DNA of 6,711 nt from DATBIO01 sp036556965. Its GTDB lineage: Bacteria > Acidobacteriota > Vicinamibacteria > Fen-336. Both the position numbers and the translations under genes were made by a program. Shown here one piece after another: positions 1 through 5,439 of the stretch. The notes beneath the pieces are model-generated. The model was not told the DNA's origin. It made no database searches and saw nothing but the letters and a program-made list of their open reading frames with translations. Position 1 is the stretch's first letter; every line of letters begins with the position of its first letter. Location of the stretch: positions 1 through 6,711 of the forward strand of contig DATBIO010000326.1 of the NCBI GenBank assembly GCA_036556965.1, written 5' to 3'.

Positions 1-56
1 TCACGAACGCCGCTCCCGCGCGGACGTCCTGTCCGGCACGGGAGGCGACACCGAGG

Positions 57-67
57 GTGACAGTCAC
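57..67. repeat. 11-bp palindrome GTGACAGTCAC upstream of the first gene
   Basis: GTGAC and GTCAC form a perfect 5-bp inverted repeat around a single central A. It lies about 160 bases upstream of the first gene, in a stretch (1-224) where I find no convincing gene on either strand. Its size and symmetry would suit a dimeric regulator site, but a palindrome this short can arise by chance, and no regulator gene is in the window. Confidence 0.25.
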
Positions 68-162
68 GGCAGGCGGACGGCGTGGGCCCGGCGAGCGGAC
101 GGCGAGGAGAACCCGCGCGCAGCCTTGGACTTGCCGGCCAGCACTCGGGCGCGGCGTCTGCT

Positions 163-180
163 TGCATGGTTTCTGCATGG
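163..180. repeat. Direct repeat TGCATGG, 11-base period
   Basis: TGCATGG occurs at 163-169 and again at 174-180, an 11-base repeat period of about one helical turn. It lies 45 to 62 bases upstream of the ATG of the first gene, where a promoter or an activator site would be expected. It is locally less GC-rich than its surroundings. No convincing sigma-70 or sigma-54 promoter could be matched around it, so a regulatory role is only a suggestion. Confidence 0.25.
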
Positions 181-198
181 GTTAGCGGCCAGCGGGCC

Positions 199-210
199 CC
201 CGGGCCCGGG
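199..210 (+). repeat. CCCGGGCCCGGG palindrome overlapping the first gene's ribosome binding site
   Basis: A perfect 12-bp palindrome of C and G triplets ends at 210. The Shine-Dalgarno-like GGGAGG of the first gene occupies 208-213, so the last three bases of the palindrome are the first three of the ribosome binding site. A related GGGCCC copy at 194-199 extends the self-complementary stretch. Pairing in the mRNA could partly mask translation initiation of the operon, but in DNA this GC-rich such runs are also expected by chance. Confidence 0.3.
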
Positions 211-224
211 AGGTAGGTGCGCCG

Positions 225-818
225 ATGACGCTTGTGCGCGAACAGAGCCCGATGGAGTTCTTCCGCGAGCAGGTCGAGCGGGCCATGGAGCACCAGAAGG
301 TGGCGACGTCCGCCTTCACGGAGTACTACCTCGTCAACCTGCTGGCCTCCTCGATCAAGGGCAGCCCGCTGCCCCCCGCCCCCAGCGGCTTCGACGAGAC
401 GCCGCTGGCCGTGCTCTACGCGCAGGCCATGCAGTCGGTGCGGCACGAGCGCGCGCGCCTCCTGCGCACCATGGGCGACGCCGCCCTCTTCGTGTCCGGG
501 TTCTTCGCGGACAGCCTGTCCGGCAAGCGCGCCGACCTCTCCTACTACCGTTCCATGGGCGGTCGCGCCTATCGGCACCTCAGCGAAGGCGAGCGCTCCT
601 CCGCCTTCGGTCCCGGCGTCTTCGGCGAGCTGGCCCACCGCTTCACCCAGTTCGCGGACGTGCTGGCCGAGGTCTCGGAGCACGCGTCGGTGGGCTCCTC
701 CCGCTCGCTGCTGAGCCTCTACGAGCGCTGGCTGCAGACGGGGAGCCCGCGCGCCGCCGCCCTGCTCGCGGAGCAGGGCCTGACCCCCGTGCTCCCCGTG
801 GAGGGGCCGGCCCAGTGA
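225..818 (+). CDS. Conserved hypothetical protein, first gene of a three-gene operon
   Basis: I do not recognise a named family. The 197-aa product is soluble, with no signal peptide or membrane segment, and looks mostly helical. Notable patches are a Glu/Tyr-rich helix EYYLVNLLA (33-41), a Gly/Phe-rich stretch GDAALFVSGFFADSL (83-97) followed by YYRSMGGRAY (106-115), and LYERWLQTGS (164-173) near the end. They have the look of a conserved family, and my recollection is that similar uncharacterised proteins occur in myxobacteria and related deltaproteobacteria. The ATG at 225 is preceded by GGGAGGTAGG (208-217), a good ribosome binding site. The stop TGA overlaps the next start (TGATG at 816-820), so translation is probably coupled. 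The function is unknown. Codon use is as GC-rich as in the neighbours, and the reading frame is secure. Confidence 0.85.
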   Translation: MTLVREQSPMEFFREQVERAMEHQKVATSAFTEYYLVNLLASSIKGSPLPPAPSGFDETPLAVLYAQAMQSVRHERARLLRTMGDAALFVSGFFADSLSGKRADLSYYRSMGGRAYRHLSEGERSSAFGPGVFGELAHRFTQFADVLAEVSEHASVGSSRSLLSLYERWLQTGSPRAAALLAEQGLTPVLPVEGPAQ

Positions 819-1465
819 TGGAGGCGCTGGCCCTCGAGGTCCAGCGGCGCCTGGAGTCGCTCTACGCCCTGGACGCCCAGGCCCCCGTCACCGCCTTCCT
901 GGTTCCCCACGAGGAGGCCGGCGGCTACCCGGGCGGCGGCAGTCGCACCGTGGTGCGCCAGGAAGACGACGCGCTGGCCGTGGCCGTCATCGTGGAGGGC
1001 GCCGTGCGCGAGGGCCTGCGCCGCGACGACCCCCGCCTCCGCCTCCACGAGCGGAACATCTCCGCCTACTGCACCCTCATCGAGGAGGTCAGCCACTTCG
1101 TCTACCTCCTCTTCTGCGCCGCCTCCTCGCGCTCGGTGACGCAGCTCGAGCTCGAGCTGCAGGGCGAGGTGGACAAGTACCTCTGCGTCGCCTTCCTGCT
1201 CTCGCAGCAGAACGAGGGGGCCGTCTCCCGCCACCTCCGCGAGCTGCTCTTCCGCCGCTACCGCCTGGCCGCGGGGCTCTCCGCCGAGCAGCAGGAGCGG
1301 TACCATGCCGCGAGCAGCCTGGCCTACCGCTATTGCGGCTGGCTGGAGGGGCGCTTCCTGCGCCGGCCCGCCGGCATCGCCGACCTCGCCCGCGAGGCCC
1401 GGCGCTTCTATCGGCTCGGCCAGCGCGAGAAGCTGGAGCGCATCCACGGCCTGGGGGAGTGCTGA
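818..1465 (+). CDS. Conserved hypothetical protein, second gene of the operon
   Basis: The 215-aa product is not recognised. The ATG at 818 overlaps the previous stop by one base, which argues for this start even though the frame stays open far upstream. The first 60 residues are mixed, with a Gly-rich turn YPGGGS (37-42). The middle is helical, with LIEEVSHFVYLLF (87-99) and ELELQGEVDKY (111-121) as the most distinctive patches. The last third is Arg/Tyr-rich (RYCGWLEGRFLRRP and RRFYRLGQREKLERIH). There is no signal peptide and no certain membrane helix; the hydrophobic patch at 94-102 is too short. An ExxH pattern at 90-93 resembles half of a di-iron site, but no second ExxH is present, so no metal role is claimed. 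The gene probably works with its two neighbours, since all three overlap. Confidence 0.85.
   Translation: MEALALEVQRRLESLYALDAQAPVTAFLVPHEEAGGYPGGGSRTVVRQEDDALAVAVIVEGAVREGLRRDDPRLRLHERNISAYCTLIEEVSHFVYLLFCAASSRSVTQLELELQGEVDKYLCVAFLLSQQNEGAVSRHLRELLFRRYRLAAGLSAEQQERYHAASSLAYRYCGWLEGRFLRRPAGIADLAREARRFYRLGQREKLERIHGLGEC
1141..1160. repeat. 20-bp perfect palindrome inside the second gene
   Basis: The sequence from 1141 to 1160 equals its own reverse complement over all 20 bases, built from GAGCTC/CTCGAG units (nested SacI and XhoI-type hexamers). In the gene it encodes the Leu-Glu repeat QLELELQ (109-115). The alternating CTC and GAG codons explain it without a separate function, although the transcript could fold into a local hairpin here. 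Confidence 0.6.
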
Positions 1466-1740
1466 CGCCGCAAACGGAGGAGCGCGAGCGGGCGGTACGC
1501 GAGGAGGCGCGGCGGCTGCGCGAGCTGCGCGCGCTGGTGGACCTGGCCAGCAGCGTCATCGTCCAGGGCCGCCTGGGCCGCGCCGAGGCCCTCGAGCTCG
1601 TGGGCGCCACCCGCCGGCGCATCCTCGAGCTCTTCCCGGACAAGGAAGATACCTACGAGCTGGTGCTCGCCCCGCGCTTCGCGCGCCTGGTGGCCGAGCA
1701 CGGGCGGCCGGCCGCCCGCGTCCTGCCGTTCCCCCGCTGA
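1459..1740 (+). CDS. Small conserved hypothetical protein, third gene of the operon
   Basis: A 93-aa product is predicted from the GTG at 1459, which overlaps the end of the previous gene by seven bases. The frame is open further upstream, but an earlier start would overlap the second gene much more, so the coupled GTG is preferred; a GGGGGAG run directly abuts it, closer than an ideal ribosome binding site. The N-terminal part is charged and helical (EERERAVREEARRLREL, 7-23). The core has ALVDLASSVIVQG, then RRRILELFPDKEDTYELVLAPRF, and looks well conserved rather than random. There is no signal peptide or membrane helix. I do not recognise the family. Its size and acidic-basic helical make-up would suit a small partner or regulator of the two larger proteins, which is an inference from context only. 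Confidence 0.7.
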   Translation: MLTPQTEERERAVREEARRLRELRALVDLASSVIVQGRLGRAEALELVGATRRRILELFPDKEDTYELVLAPRFARLVAEHGRPAARVLPFPR

Positions 1741-1761
1741 CCCCCGCGTTCGTGCGAGAAT

Positions 1762-1789
1762 CCCGGCCGATTTGCGCCGGGGTCGGCCG
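1762..1789 (+). other. Overlapping alternative hairpins between the two gene clusters
   Basis: The 83-base gap between the third gene and the methyltransferase contains two mutually exclusive stems. CCCGGC (1762-1767) can pair with GCCGGG (1776-1781), or CGGCCGA (1764-1770) can pair with TCGGCCG (1783-1789), the latter followed by only three T residues (1790-1792). The second could be a weak terminator for the upstream operon, and the pair together could act like an attenuator. The short T run and very high GC make this uncertain. Confidence 0.3.
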
Positions 1790-1811
1790 TTTCCGGGTAG
1801 CGTGGAGAAGC

Positions 1812-1820
1812 AAAGGAGGA
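1812..1820 (+). promoter_or_regulatory. Ribosome binding site AAAGGAGGA that fixes the methyltransferase start
   Basis: AAAGGAGGA is a near-perfect complement to the 3' end of 16S rRNA and is conspicuous in this GC-rich sequence. It lies four bases after GGAGG from the GTG at 1824, which selects that GTG over the much longer open frame upstream. Confidence 0.8.
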
Positions 1821-1823
1821 CGA

Positions 1824-2717
1824 GTGGCCGGGCACGCCGAATACGCCAAGCGCACCTACGACGAGGTGGCCGAGGCCTACGACGGCCTCTGGACGGCCAA
1901 CGTCGAGACGCCGAACAACCGCCTGACCCTCGAGCTGGACATCAGGCCGGGCGACCGCGTGGCCGACCTCGCCTGCGGCACCGGCCACTACACGGTCGAG
2001 ATGGCGCGCCTTTCCGCCCCCGAGGCCGTCGTGGGCGTGGACTACTCGGAGGGCATGCTGGCCGCGGCCGCGGAGAGGGCGGAGGACGAGGGCCTCGGAG
2101 TGCGCCTCGTGCACGCGCGCGCCGAGGAGTTCATCGCACGGGCGGCGTCCTCCGACTTCGACGTGGTCTCCACGCGCTTCGCCCTGGCCTACCTCGACTG
2201 GCGGGAGGTGCTGCCCGGTCTCGGCCGCCTCCTGCGGCCGCTCGGGCGGGCGGGCGTCCTCACCAGCCTCGCCTCGAGCATCCCCCAGTTCGCCGACCTC
2301 TACCACCGGTTCCGGCGCTCGCCGGAGCCGGCCTGGAAGCTCTTCCGCCACACGGGCATGTCGCTGGCCGACACCTGGCGCATCTACCGCCAGCTGCGCG
2401 AGACCTTCGGCGAGCCGCGCTTCATCGGCGTGCCCACCTCCTCGGCCGAGATCGCGGAGCGCCTCGCCGCGGGCGGGCTGGTGACGCGCCACGCCTGGGT
2501 GGACACCATCCGGCTGTGGTTCGCCACGGGGGCCGAGTCCGTGGAGTGGATGATCCGCTCCGGCTACGCGACCCACGGCGACCTCGAGCGCGTCGGCCCG
2601 GAGGCCGTGCATTTCCTCAAGCGCCTCTTCGCGGAGGGCATGGAGGGGTTCCGCGAGCCGGAGGGGATTCCGCTGGACCTCGTGGTCTGCGGCGTGGTGG
2701 CCGAGAAGGGAGCCTGA
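1824..2717 (+). CDS. Class I SAM-dependent methyltransferase
   Basis: The 297-aa cytoplasmic protein has the Rossmann-type methyltransferase fold of the Methyltransf_11/25 group. Motif I is DLACGTGHYT (48-57), which binds S-adenosylmethionine. The acidic loop after strand 2 is GVDYSEGML (71-79), where Asp73 should contact the ribose. VHARAEEF (96-103) and FDVVSTRFALAYL (112-124) follow at the expected places. The C-terminal half (about 150-297) is rich in Arg, Trp and Phe and probably shapes the acceptor site. The acceptor cannot be told from sequence: small molecules, lipids or quinones are all possible. The N-terminal YAKRTYDEVAEAYDGLW is typical of this group. The stop lies one base before the GTG of the cytochrome gene, so the two are likely co-transcribed. 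Confidence 0.9.
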   Translation: MAGHAEYAKRTYDEVAEAYDGLWTANVETPNNRLTLELDIRPGDRVADLACGTGHYTVEMARLSAPEAVVGVDYSEGMLAAAAERAEDEGLGVRLVHARAEEFIARAASSDFDVVSTRFALAYLDWREVLPGLGRLLRPLGRAGVLTSLASSIPQFADLYHRFRRSPEPAWKLFRHTGMSLADTWRIYRQLRETFGEPRFIGVPTSSAEIAERLAAGGLVTRHAWVDTIRLWFATGAESVEWMIRSGYATHGDLERVGPEAVHFLKRLFAEGMEGFREPEGIPLDLVVCGVVAEKGA

Positions 2718-2718
2718 G

Positions 2719-3213
2719 GTGCCCGGCGCCGCGCTCCTCCTCCTCGCCCTCGCCCAGTCGCCGGGCCCGGCCTCTCCCCCGGCATCCGGTCCTCCCTCGC
2801 CCCCGCCCCCCGCCTCCAGCATCACTCCCGAGGACCGGAGCCACCTGGAAGCGCTCCGCGCCGCGCTGAAGGGCCGGGAGGATCGCCCCGCGCGCGAGGT
2901 CTTCAAGAACGTGAAGCTGCTGGGCGACGTGCCGGCGGGGCGGCTGCTGCGCGTCATGGAATGGGGCTACGCGCGCTCCCTCGGGCAGTCGTGCTCGTTC
3001 TGCCACGTGCCGGGCTCCTGGGAGAGCGACACCAACAAGCACAAGGTGATCGCCCGGCAGATGGCGCTGATGATGCGGGCCATCAACCAGGAGTTCCTCG
3101 CCAAGATGCCCGAGCTGACCGAGGACCCCGCCGACAAGCCGGCCGTCAACTGCACCACCTGCCACCGGGGCCAGAAGAAGCCCGCCCTGGAGCTGGAGGG
3201 GGGATCCCGGTAG
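2719..3213 (+). CDS. Small dihaem cytochrome c, photosynthetic reaction-centre cytochrome-subunit type
   Basis: The 164-aa product carries two haem-binding motifs, CSFCH (92-96) and CTTCH (145-149). Each is preceded by a helix with a candidate axial methionine (Met80 in VMEWGYA; Met115, 118 or 119 in MALMMRAIN). This order, plus the EVFKNVKLL lead-in and the closing CHRGQKKP, matches the c-type cytochrome family related to the tetrahaem subunit of photosynthetic reaction centres (CytoC_RC). Short dihaem members are common in non-phototrophic Acidobacteriota, and no phototrophy gene is near. It should act outside the cytoplasmic membrane as an electron carrier. The N-terminus has a short hydrophobic run with a possible cleavage site ALA-Q (10-13), then a Pro-rich linker (15-33). 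It lacks a positive residue and a lipobox Cys. The GTG start follows GAAGGGAG (2705-2712) at reasonable spacing. The redox partner is unknown. Confidence 0.88.
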   Translation: MPGAALLLLALAQSPGPASPPASGPPSPPPPASSITPEDRSHLEALRAALKGREDRPAREVFKNVKLLGDVPAGRLLRVMEWGYARSLGQSCSFCHVPGSWESDTNKHKVIARQMALMMRAINQEFLAKMPELTEDPADKPAVNCTTCHRGQKKPALELEGGSR

Positions 3214-3221
3214 CCGACGCC

Positions 3222-4157
3222 GTGCGGGTCGGCGTCGACCTCGGCGGCACCAAGATCGAGGCGGCGGCGCTCGACCCGGGCGGCCACGTGCGGGCGCGCC
3301 GCCGCGTCCCCACCCCCCGCGGCGATTACGACGGCACCCTGCGCGCCATCGCCGCGGTGGTGGAGGCTCTCGAGGGAGAGGCGGGGGCGCGCGCGGCGGT
3401 GGGGGTGGGCATGCCGGGCGCGCTCTCCCCCGCCACGGGCCTGGTGAAGAACGCGAACTCGACGTGGCTCAACGGCCGCCCCCTGGCCACCGACCTCGCC
3501 GCCGCCCTGCCGCGTCCGCTCCGCTTCGCCAACGACGCGAACTGCTTCGCCCTCTCCGAGGCGGTGGACGGCGCGGGCGCGGACGGCCGCCTCGTCTTCG
3601 GCGTCATCGTGGGCACGGGAACGGGCGGCGGCATCGTCCTGGACAAGCGCGTGTGGACGGGCCGCAACGCGGTCGGCGGGGAGTGGGGCCACAACCCACT
3701 GCCCTGGCCGGAGGCGGCCCAGGGCGAGGTCCCGGGGCCCGACTGCTACTGCGGGCGGCGCGGCTGCATCGAGACCTTCCTCAGCGGACCGGGCCTGGCC
3801 GCCGACCACGAGCGCGCCACGGGCCGGCGGCTCTCCGCGGAGGAGGTGGAGGAGGCGGCGGGGCGGGGAGAGCCCGCCGCGCGCGCCGCCCTCGACCGCC
3901 ACGCGCAGCGCATGGCGCGCGCCCTGGCCAGCGTCGTCAACCTGCTCGACCCCGACGTGATCGTGCTCGGCGGCGGCGTGTCGAAGATGGCGGGCCTGTA
4001 CGAGGGGGTGCCGCGGCTCTGGGCGCCCTTCGTGTTCTCCGACCGCGTGGACACGCCGCTGCGTCCCCCGCGGCACGGCGACGCCAGCGGCGTGCGCGGG
4101 GCGGCCTGGCTGTGGACGCCGGAGGAGGCCCGCGCCGCGCTGTCCCTTCCCTCCTAG
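3222..4157 (+). CDS. mak: ROK-family fructokinase, Mak-like (EC 2.7.1.4 likely)
   Basis: The 311-aa protein should phosphorylate fructose, and perhaps mannose or glucose, with ATP in the cytoplasm. Its sequence follows E. coli Mak from end to end: phosphate-binding DLGGTK (6-11), VKNANSTWLNG (75-85), FANDANC with catalytic Asp105, VGTGTGGG (130-137), and the ROK zinc site made by His157 in EWGHNPLPW plus Cys175, Cys177 and Cys182 in CYCGRRGCIETF. LDPDVIVLGGG (242-252) and GDASGVRGAAWLW (286-298) complete the fold. All catalytic and zinc residues are present. The GTG at 3222 gives the usual MRVGVDLGGTK beginning. It lies eight bases after the cytochrome stop; the G-rich ribosome-binding-like run (3195-3203) is rather far away, so translation probably depends on coupling. 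The exact sugar is inferred from similarity, and the symbol is by homology. Confidence 0.9.
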   Translation: MRVGVDLGGTKIEAAALDPGGHVRARRRVPTPRGDYDGTLRAIAAVVEALEGEAGARAAVGVGMPGALSPATGLVKNANSTWLNGRPLATDLAAALPRPLRFANDANCFALSEAVDGAGADGRLVFGVIVGTGTGGGIVLDKRVWTGRNAVGGEWGHNPLPWPEAAQGEVPGPDCYCGRRGCIETFLSGPGLAADHERATGRRLSAEEVEEAAGRGEPAARAALDRHAQRMARALASVVNLLDPDVIVLGGGVSKMAGLYEGVPRLWAPFVFSDRVDTPLRPPRHGDASGVRGAAWLWTPEEARAALSLPS

Positions 4158-5308
4158 CCCTCCCCGAACAGCCTCCGCTCCACCACGAGGAAATAGGGCG
4201 CGGCGAGCAGCGCCAGCGCGGCCGCCGCGCCGAAGGCGGTGCCGAAGCCGTACCGGTGGATGAGCCAGCCGGTGGCCACGGACCCCGTGCCGATGCCCGT
4301 GTCGAAGGCGGCCAGGATGGAGCCGAAGGCGGCCCCGCGGCGGCTCGGCGCCACGTGGCGCAGCACGTGGGCCACGAAGGCCGGATAGGCCGTCCCGAAG
4401 CCGAGGCCGAAGACGACCGCGGAGGCGAGCAGCCACGGCCTGCTCCCGCCCACGGCGAGCAGGGCGAGGCCGGCGGAGATGCAGAGGAGGCAGGGGACGA
4501 GCACACGGTGCGTGCCGAAGCGGTCCGCCAGCGGCGCCAGCAGCGGGCGGCTGAGCAGGATCACGATGCCGAGGGCGGTGAAGTAGAGGCCGCGCGGGTG
4601 GACGCCCGAGCGCTCGGCGTAGAGCGCGGCGAAGCTGGTCACGCCTCCGTAGCCCAGGCTGTAGAGGAACAGCGTGCCCGAGGCCAGGAACACGCGCCGC
4701 TCGAGCACACCGCCTCCGGGCGCGGAGTGGGCGCGCAGCCGCACCTCGGGGAGCACGTAGGCGATGGCCGCCATCAGCACGTTCAGGGCGGCGGCCGCGC
4801 CGCACACCCAAGCCCACCCCCGGTCGTAGAGCCACAGGCCCAGGTTGGGCGCGACGGCGATGGCGGCCACGCTGGCCAGGCCCCAGTAGCCGATCCCCTC
4901 CGCGCGCCGGTTCTCCGGGATGAGGTCGGACACGTAGGCCGCGGAGGCGGCGAGGAGGCCGGACCACACCACGCCGTGGACCACGGCCAGGGCAAGGTAC
5001 ACGCGGTAGTCGCGGGTCACGCCGTAGGCCAGGGAGAAGAGCGTGAGCACGAGGCTGGTGCACAGGAGCACGCGCCGCCGCCCCAGGCGGTCGGCCACGG
5101 CGCCCGTGAACGGTCCCGAGGCGGCGGAGGCGTAGGTGAGGAGCCCGAGGAACAGGCCCGCGGCCAGGGTGGACCCGCCCAGGGAGAGGACGCGCAGGGG
5201 CGTGGTGGGCAGGAGGAAGAAGGCGGACACGAACACGGTGAAGCTGAACCCGCACATCACGAAGAAGCGCGGGGTGAAGAGGCGTGTCGGCGCGGGGTCG
5301 GGCGTCAT
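4154..5308 (-). CDS. Major facilitator superfamily transporter, substrate unknown
   Basis: The 384-aa inner-membrane protein has about 12 hydrophobic helices in two halves. The classic loop motif GAVADRLGRRR (69-79) lies between helices 2 and 3, and its degenerate repeat PLADRFGTHR (259-268) lies in the second half. SDLIPENRRAEGIGYWG (127-143) is typical of this group after helix 4, and SRRGAAFGS (322-330) is the matching second-half loop. A charged linker (188-205) joins the halves. Overall it resembles small drug- or metabolite-exporting MFS proteins, but the substrate cannot be read from sequence. The ATG at 5308 is chosen; a GTG three codons upstream (5317) is possible, and neither has a clear ribosome binding site. 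Its stop shares the CTAG at 4154-4157 with the convergent kinase gene, and it diverges from the oxidoreductase gene. Confidence 0.9.
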   Translation of the reverse strand: MTPDPAPTRLFTPRFFVMCGFSFTVFVSAFFLLPTTPLRVLSLGGSTLAAGLFLGLLTYASAASGPFTGAVADRLGRRRVLLCTSLVLTLFSLAYGVTRDYRVYLALAVVHGVVWSGLLAASAAYVSDLIPENRRAEGIGYWGLASVAAIAVAPNLGLWLYDRGWAWVCGAAAALNVLMAAIAYVLPEVRLRAHSAPGGGVLERRVFLASGTLFLYSLGYGGVTSFAALYAERSGVHPRGLYFTALGIVILLSRPLLAPLADRFGTHRVLVPCLLCISAGLALLAVGGSRPWLLASAVVFGLGFGTAYPAFVAHVLRHVAPSRRGAAFGSILAAFDTGIGTGSVATGWLIHRYGFGTAFGAAAALALLAAPYFLVVERRLFGEG

Positions 5309-5331
5309 GAACCGCACAGCGTATCCGAGGC

Positions 5332-5357
5332 CCGCCGCGCGGGCGAACGCGCGGCGG
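5332..5357. repeat. Perfect 9-bp inverted repeat between divergent genes
   Basis: CCGCCGCGC (5332-5340) and GCGCGGCGG (5349-5357) are exact reverse complements with an 8-base spacer. A smaller stem, GCCCGC/GCGGGC (5330-5344), overlaps the left arm. It lies between the divergent transporter and oxidoreductase genes, next to the only AT-rich patch there (AATTAA, 5358-5363). It could be an operator shared by both promoters or a 5' leader hairpin. No promoter hexamers could be assigned with confidence. Confidence 0.45.
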
Positions 5358-5427
5358 AATTAACCGCTACCATCCGGACGGCGGGAATGGACGCGTGCCC
5401 GGCGGCGCTGGTCCTGCCGGGGGCACG

Positions 5428-5433
5428 AGGAGG
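5428..5433 (+). promoter_or_regulatory. Ribosome binding site AGGAGG pointing to a CTG start
   Basis: AGGAGG ends six bases before the CTG at 5440, an ideal distance. No ATG, GTG or TTG in the oxidoreductase frame lies at a suitable distance downstream: the next GTG (5470) already lies in the first FAD-binding strand. The only upstream candidate is the GTG at 5395, with a weak binding site. The site therefore favours initiation at CTG. Confidence 0.55.
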
Positions 5434-5439
5434 GCACGC

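Noticed and set aside
121..190. Promoter for the first operon (TTGGAC at 125, TTGCAT at 162)
   Set aside because: No matching -10 element lies at an acceptable distance from either hexamer, and the GG/GC spacing of a sigma-54 promoter is also absent.
2..817. Upstream extension of the second gene's reading frame, which stays open from the window start
   Set aside because: The translation upstream of 818 is Arg/Pro/Gly/Ala-rich low-complexity sequence and is a shadow of the first gene. The open frame results from high GC, and the ATG at 818 overlaps the first gene's stop.
904..1180. Possible ferritin-like di-iron site in the second gene (ExxH at residues 90-93)
   Set aside because: Only one ExxH is present and the other ligand-bearing helices of the family cannot be located, so the match is too weak to claim.
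1653..2957. Minus-strand open frame of 434 codons
   Set aside because: It is antisense to the methyltransferase gene, which has full SAM-binding motifs. The product has no recognisable motif and a composition expected from antisense GC-rich codons.
2967..5255. Minus-strand open frame of 762 codons
   Set aside because: It lies antisense to the cytochrome and kinase genes and out of frame with the transporter. Its product is Arg/His/Pro/Gly-rich with no motif, while the genes on the other frames show clear family motifs.
5358..5373. Promoter -10 elements in the divergent gap (TTAATT on the minus strand, TACCAT on the plus strand)
   Set aside because: The corresponding -35 positions are poor matches on both strands, so only the inverted repeat is reported.
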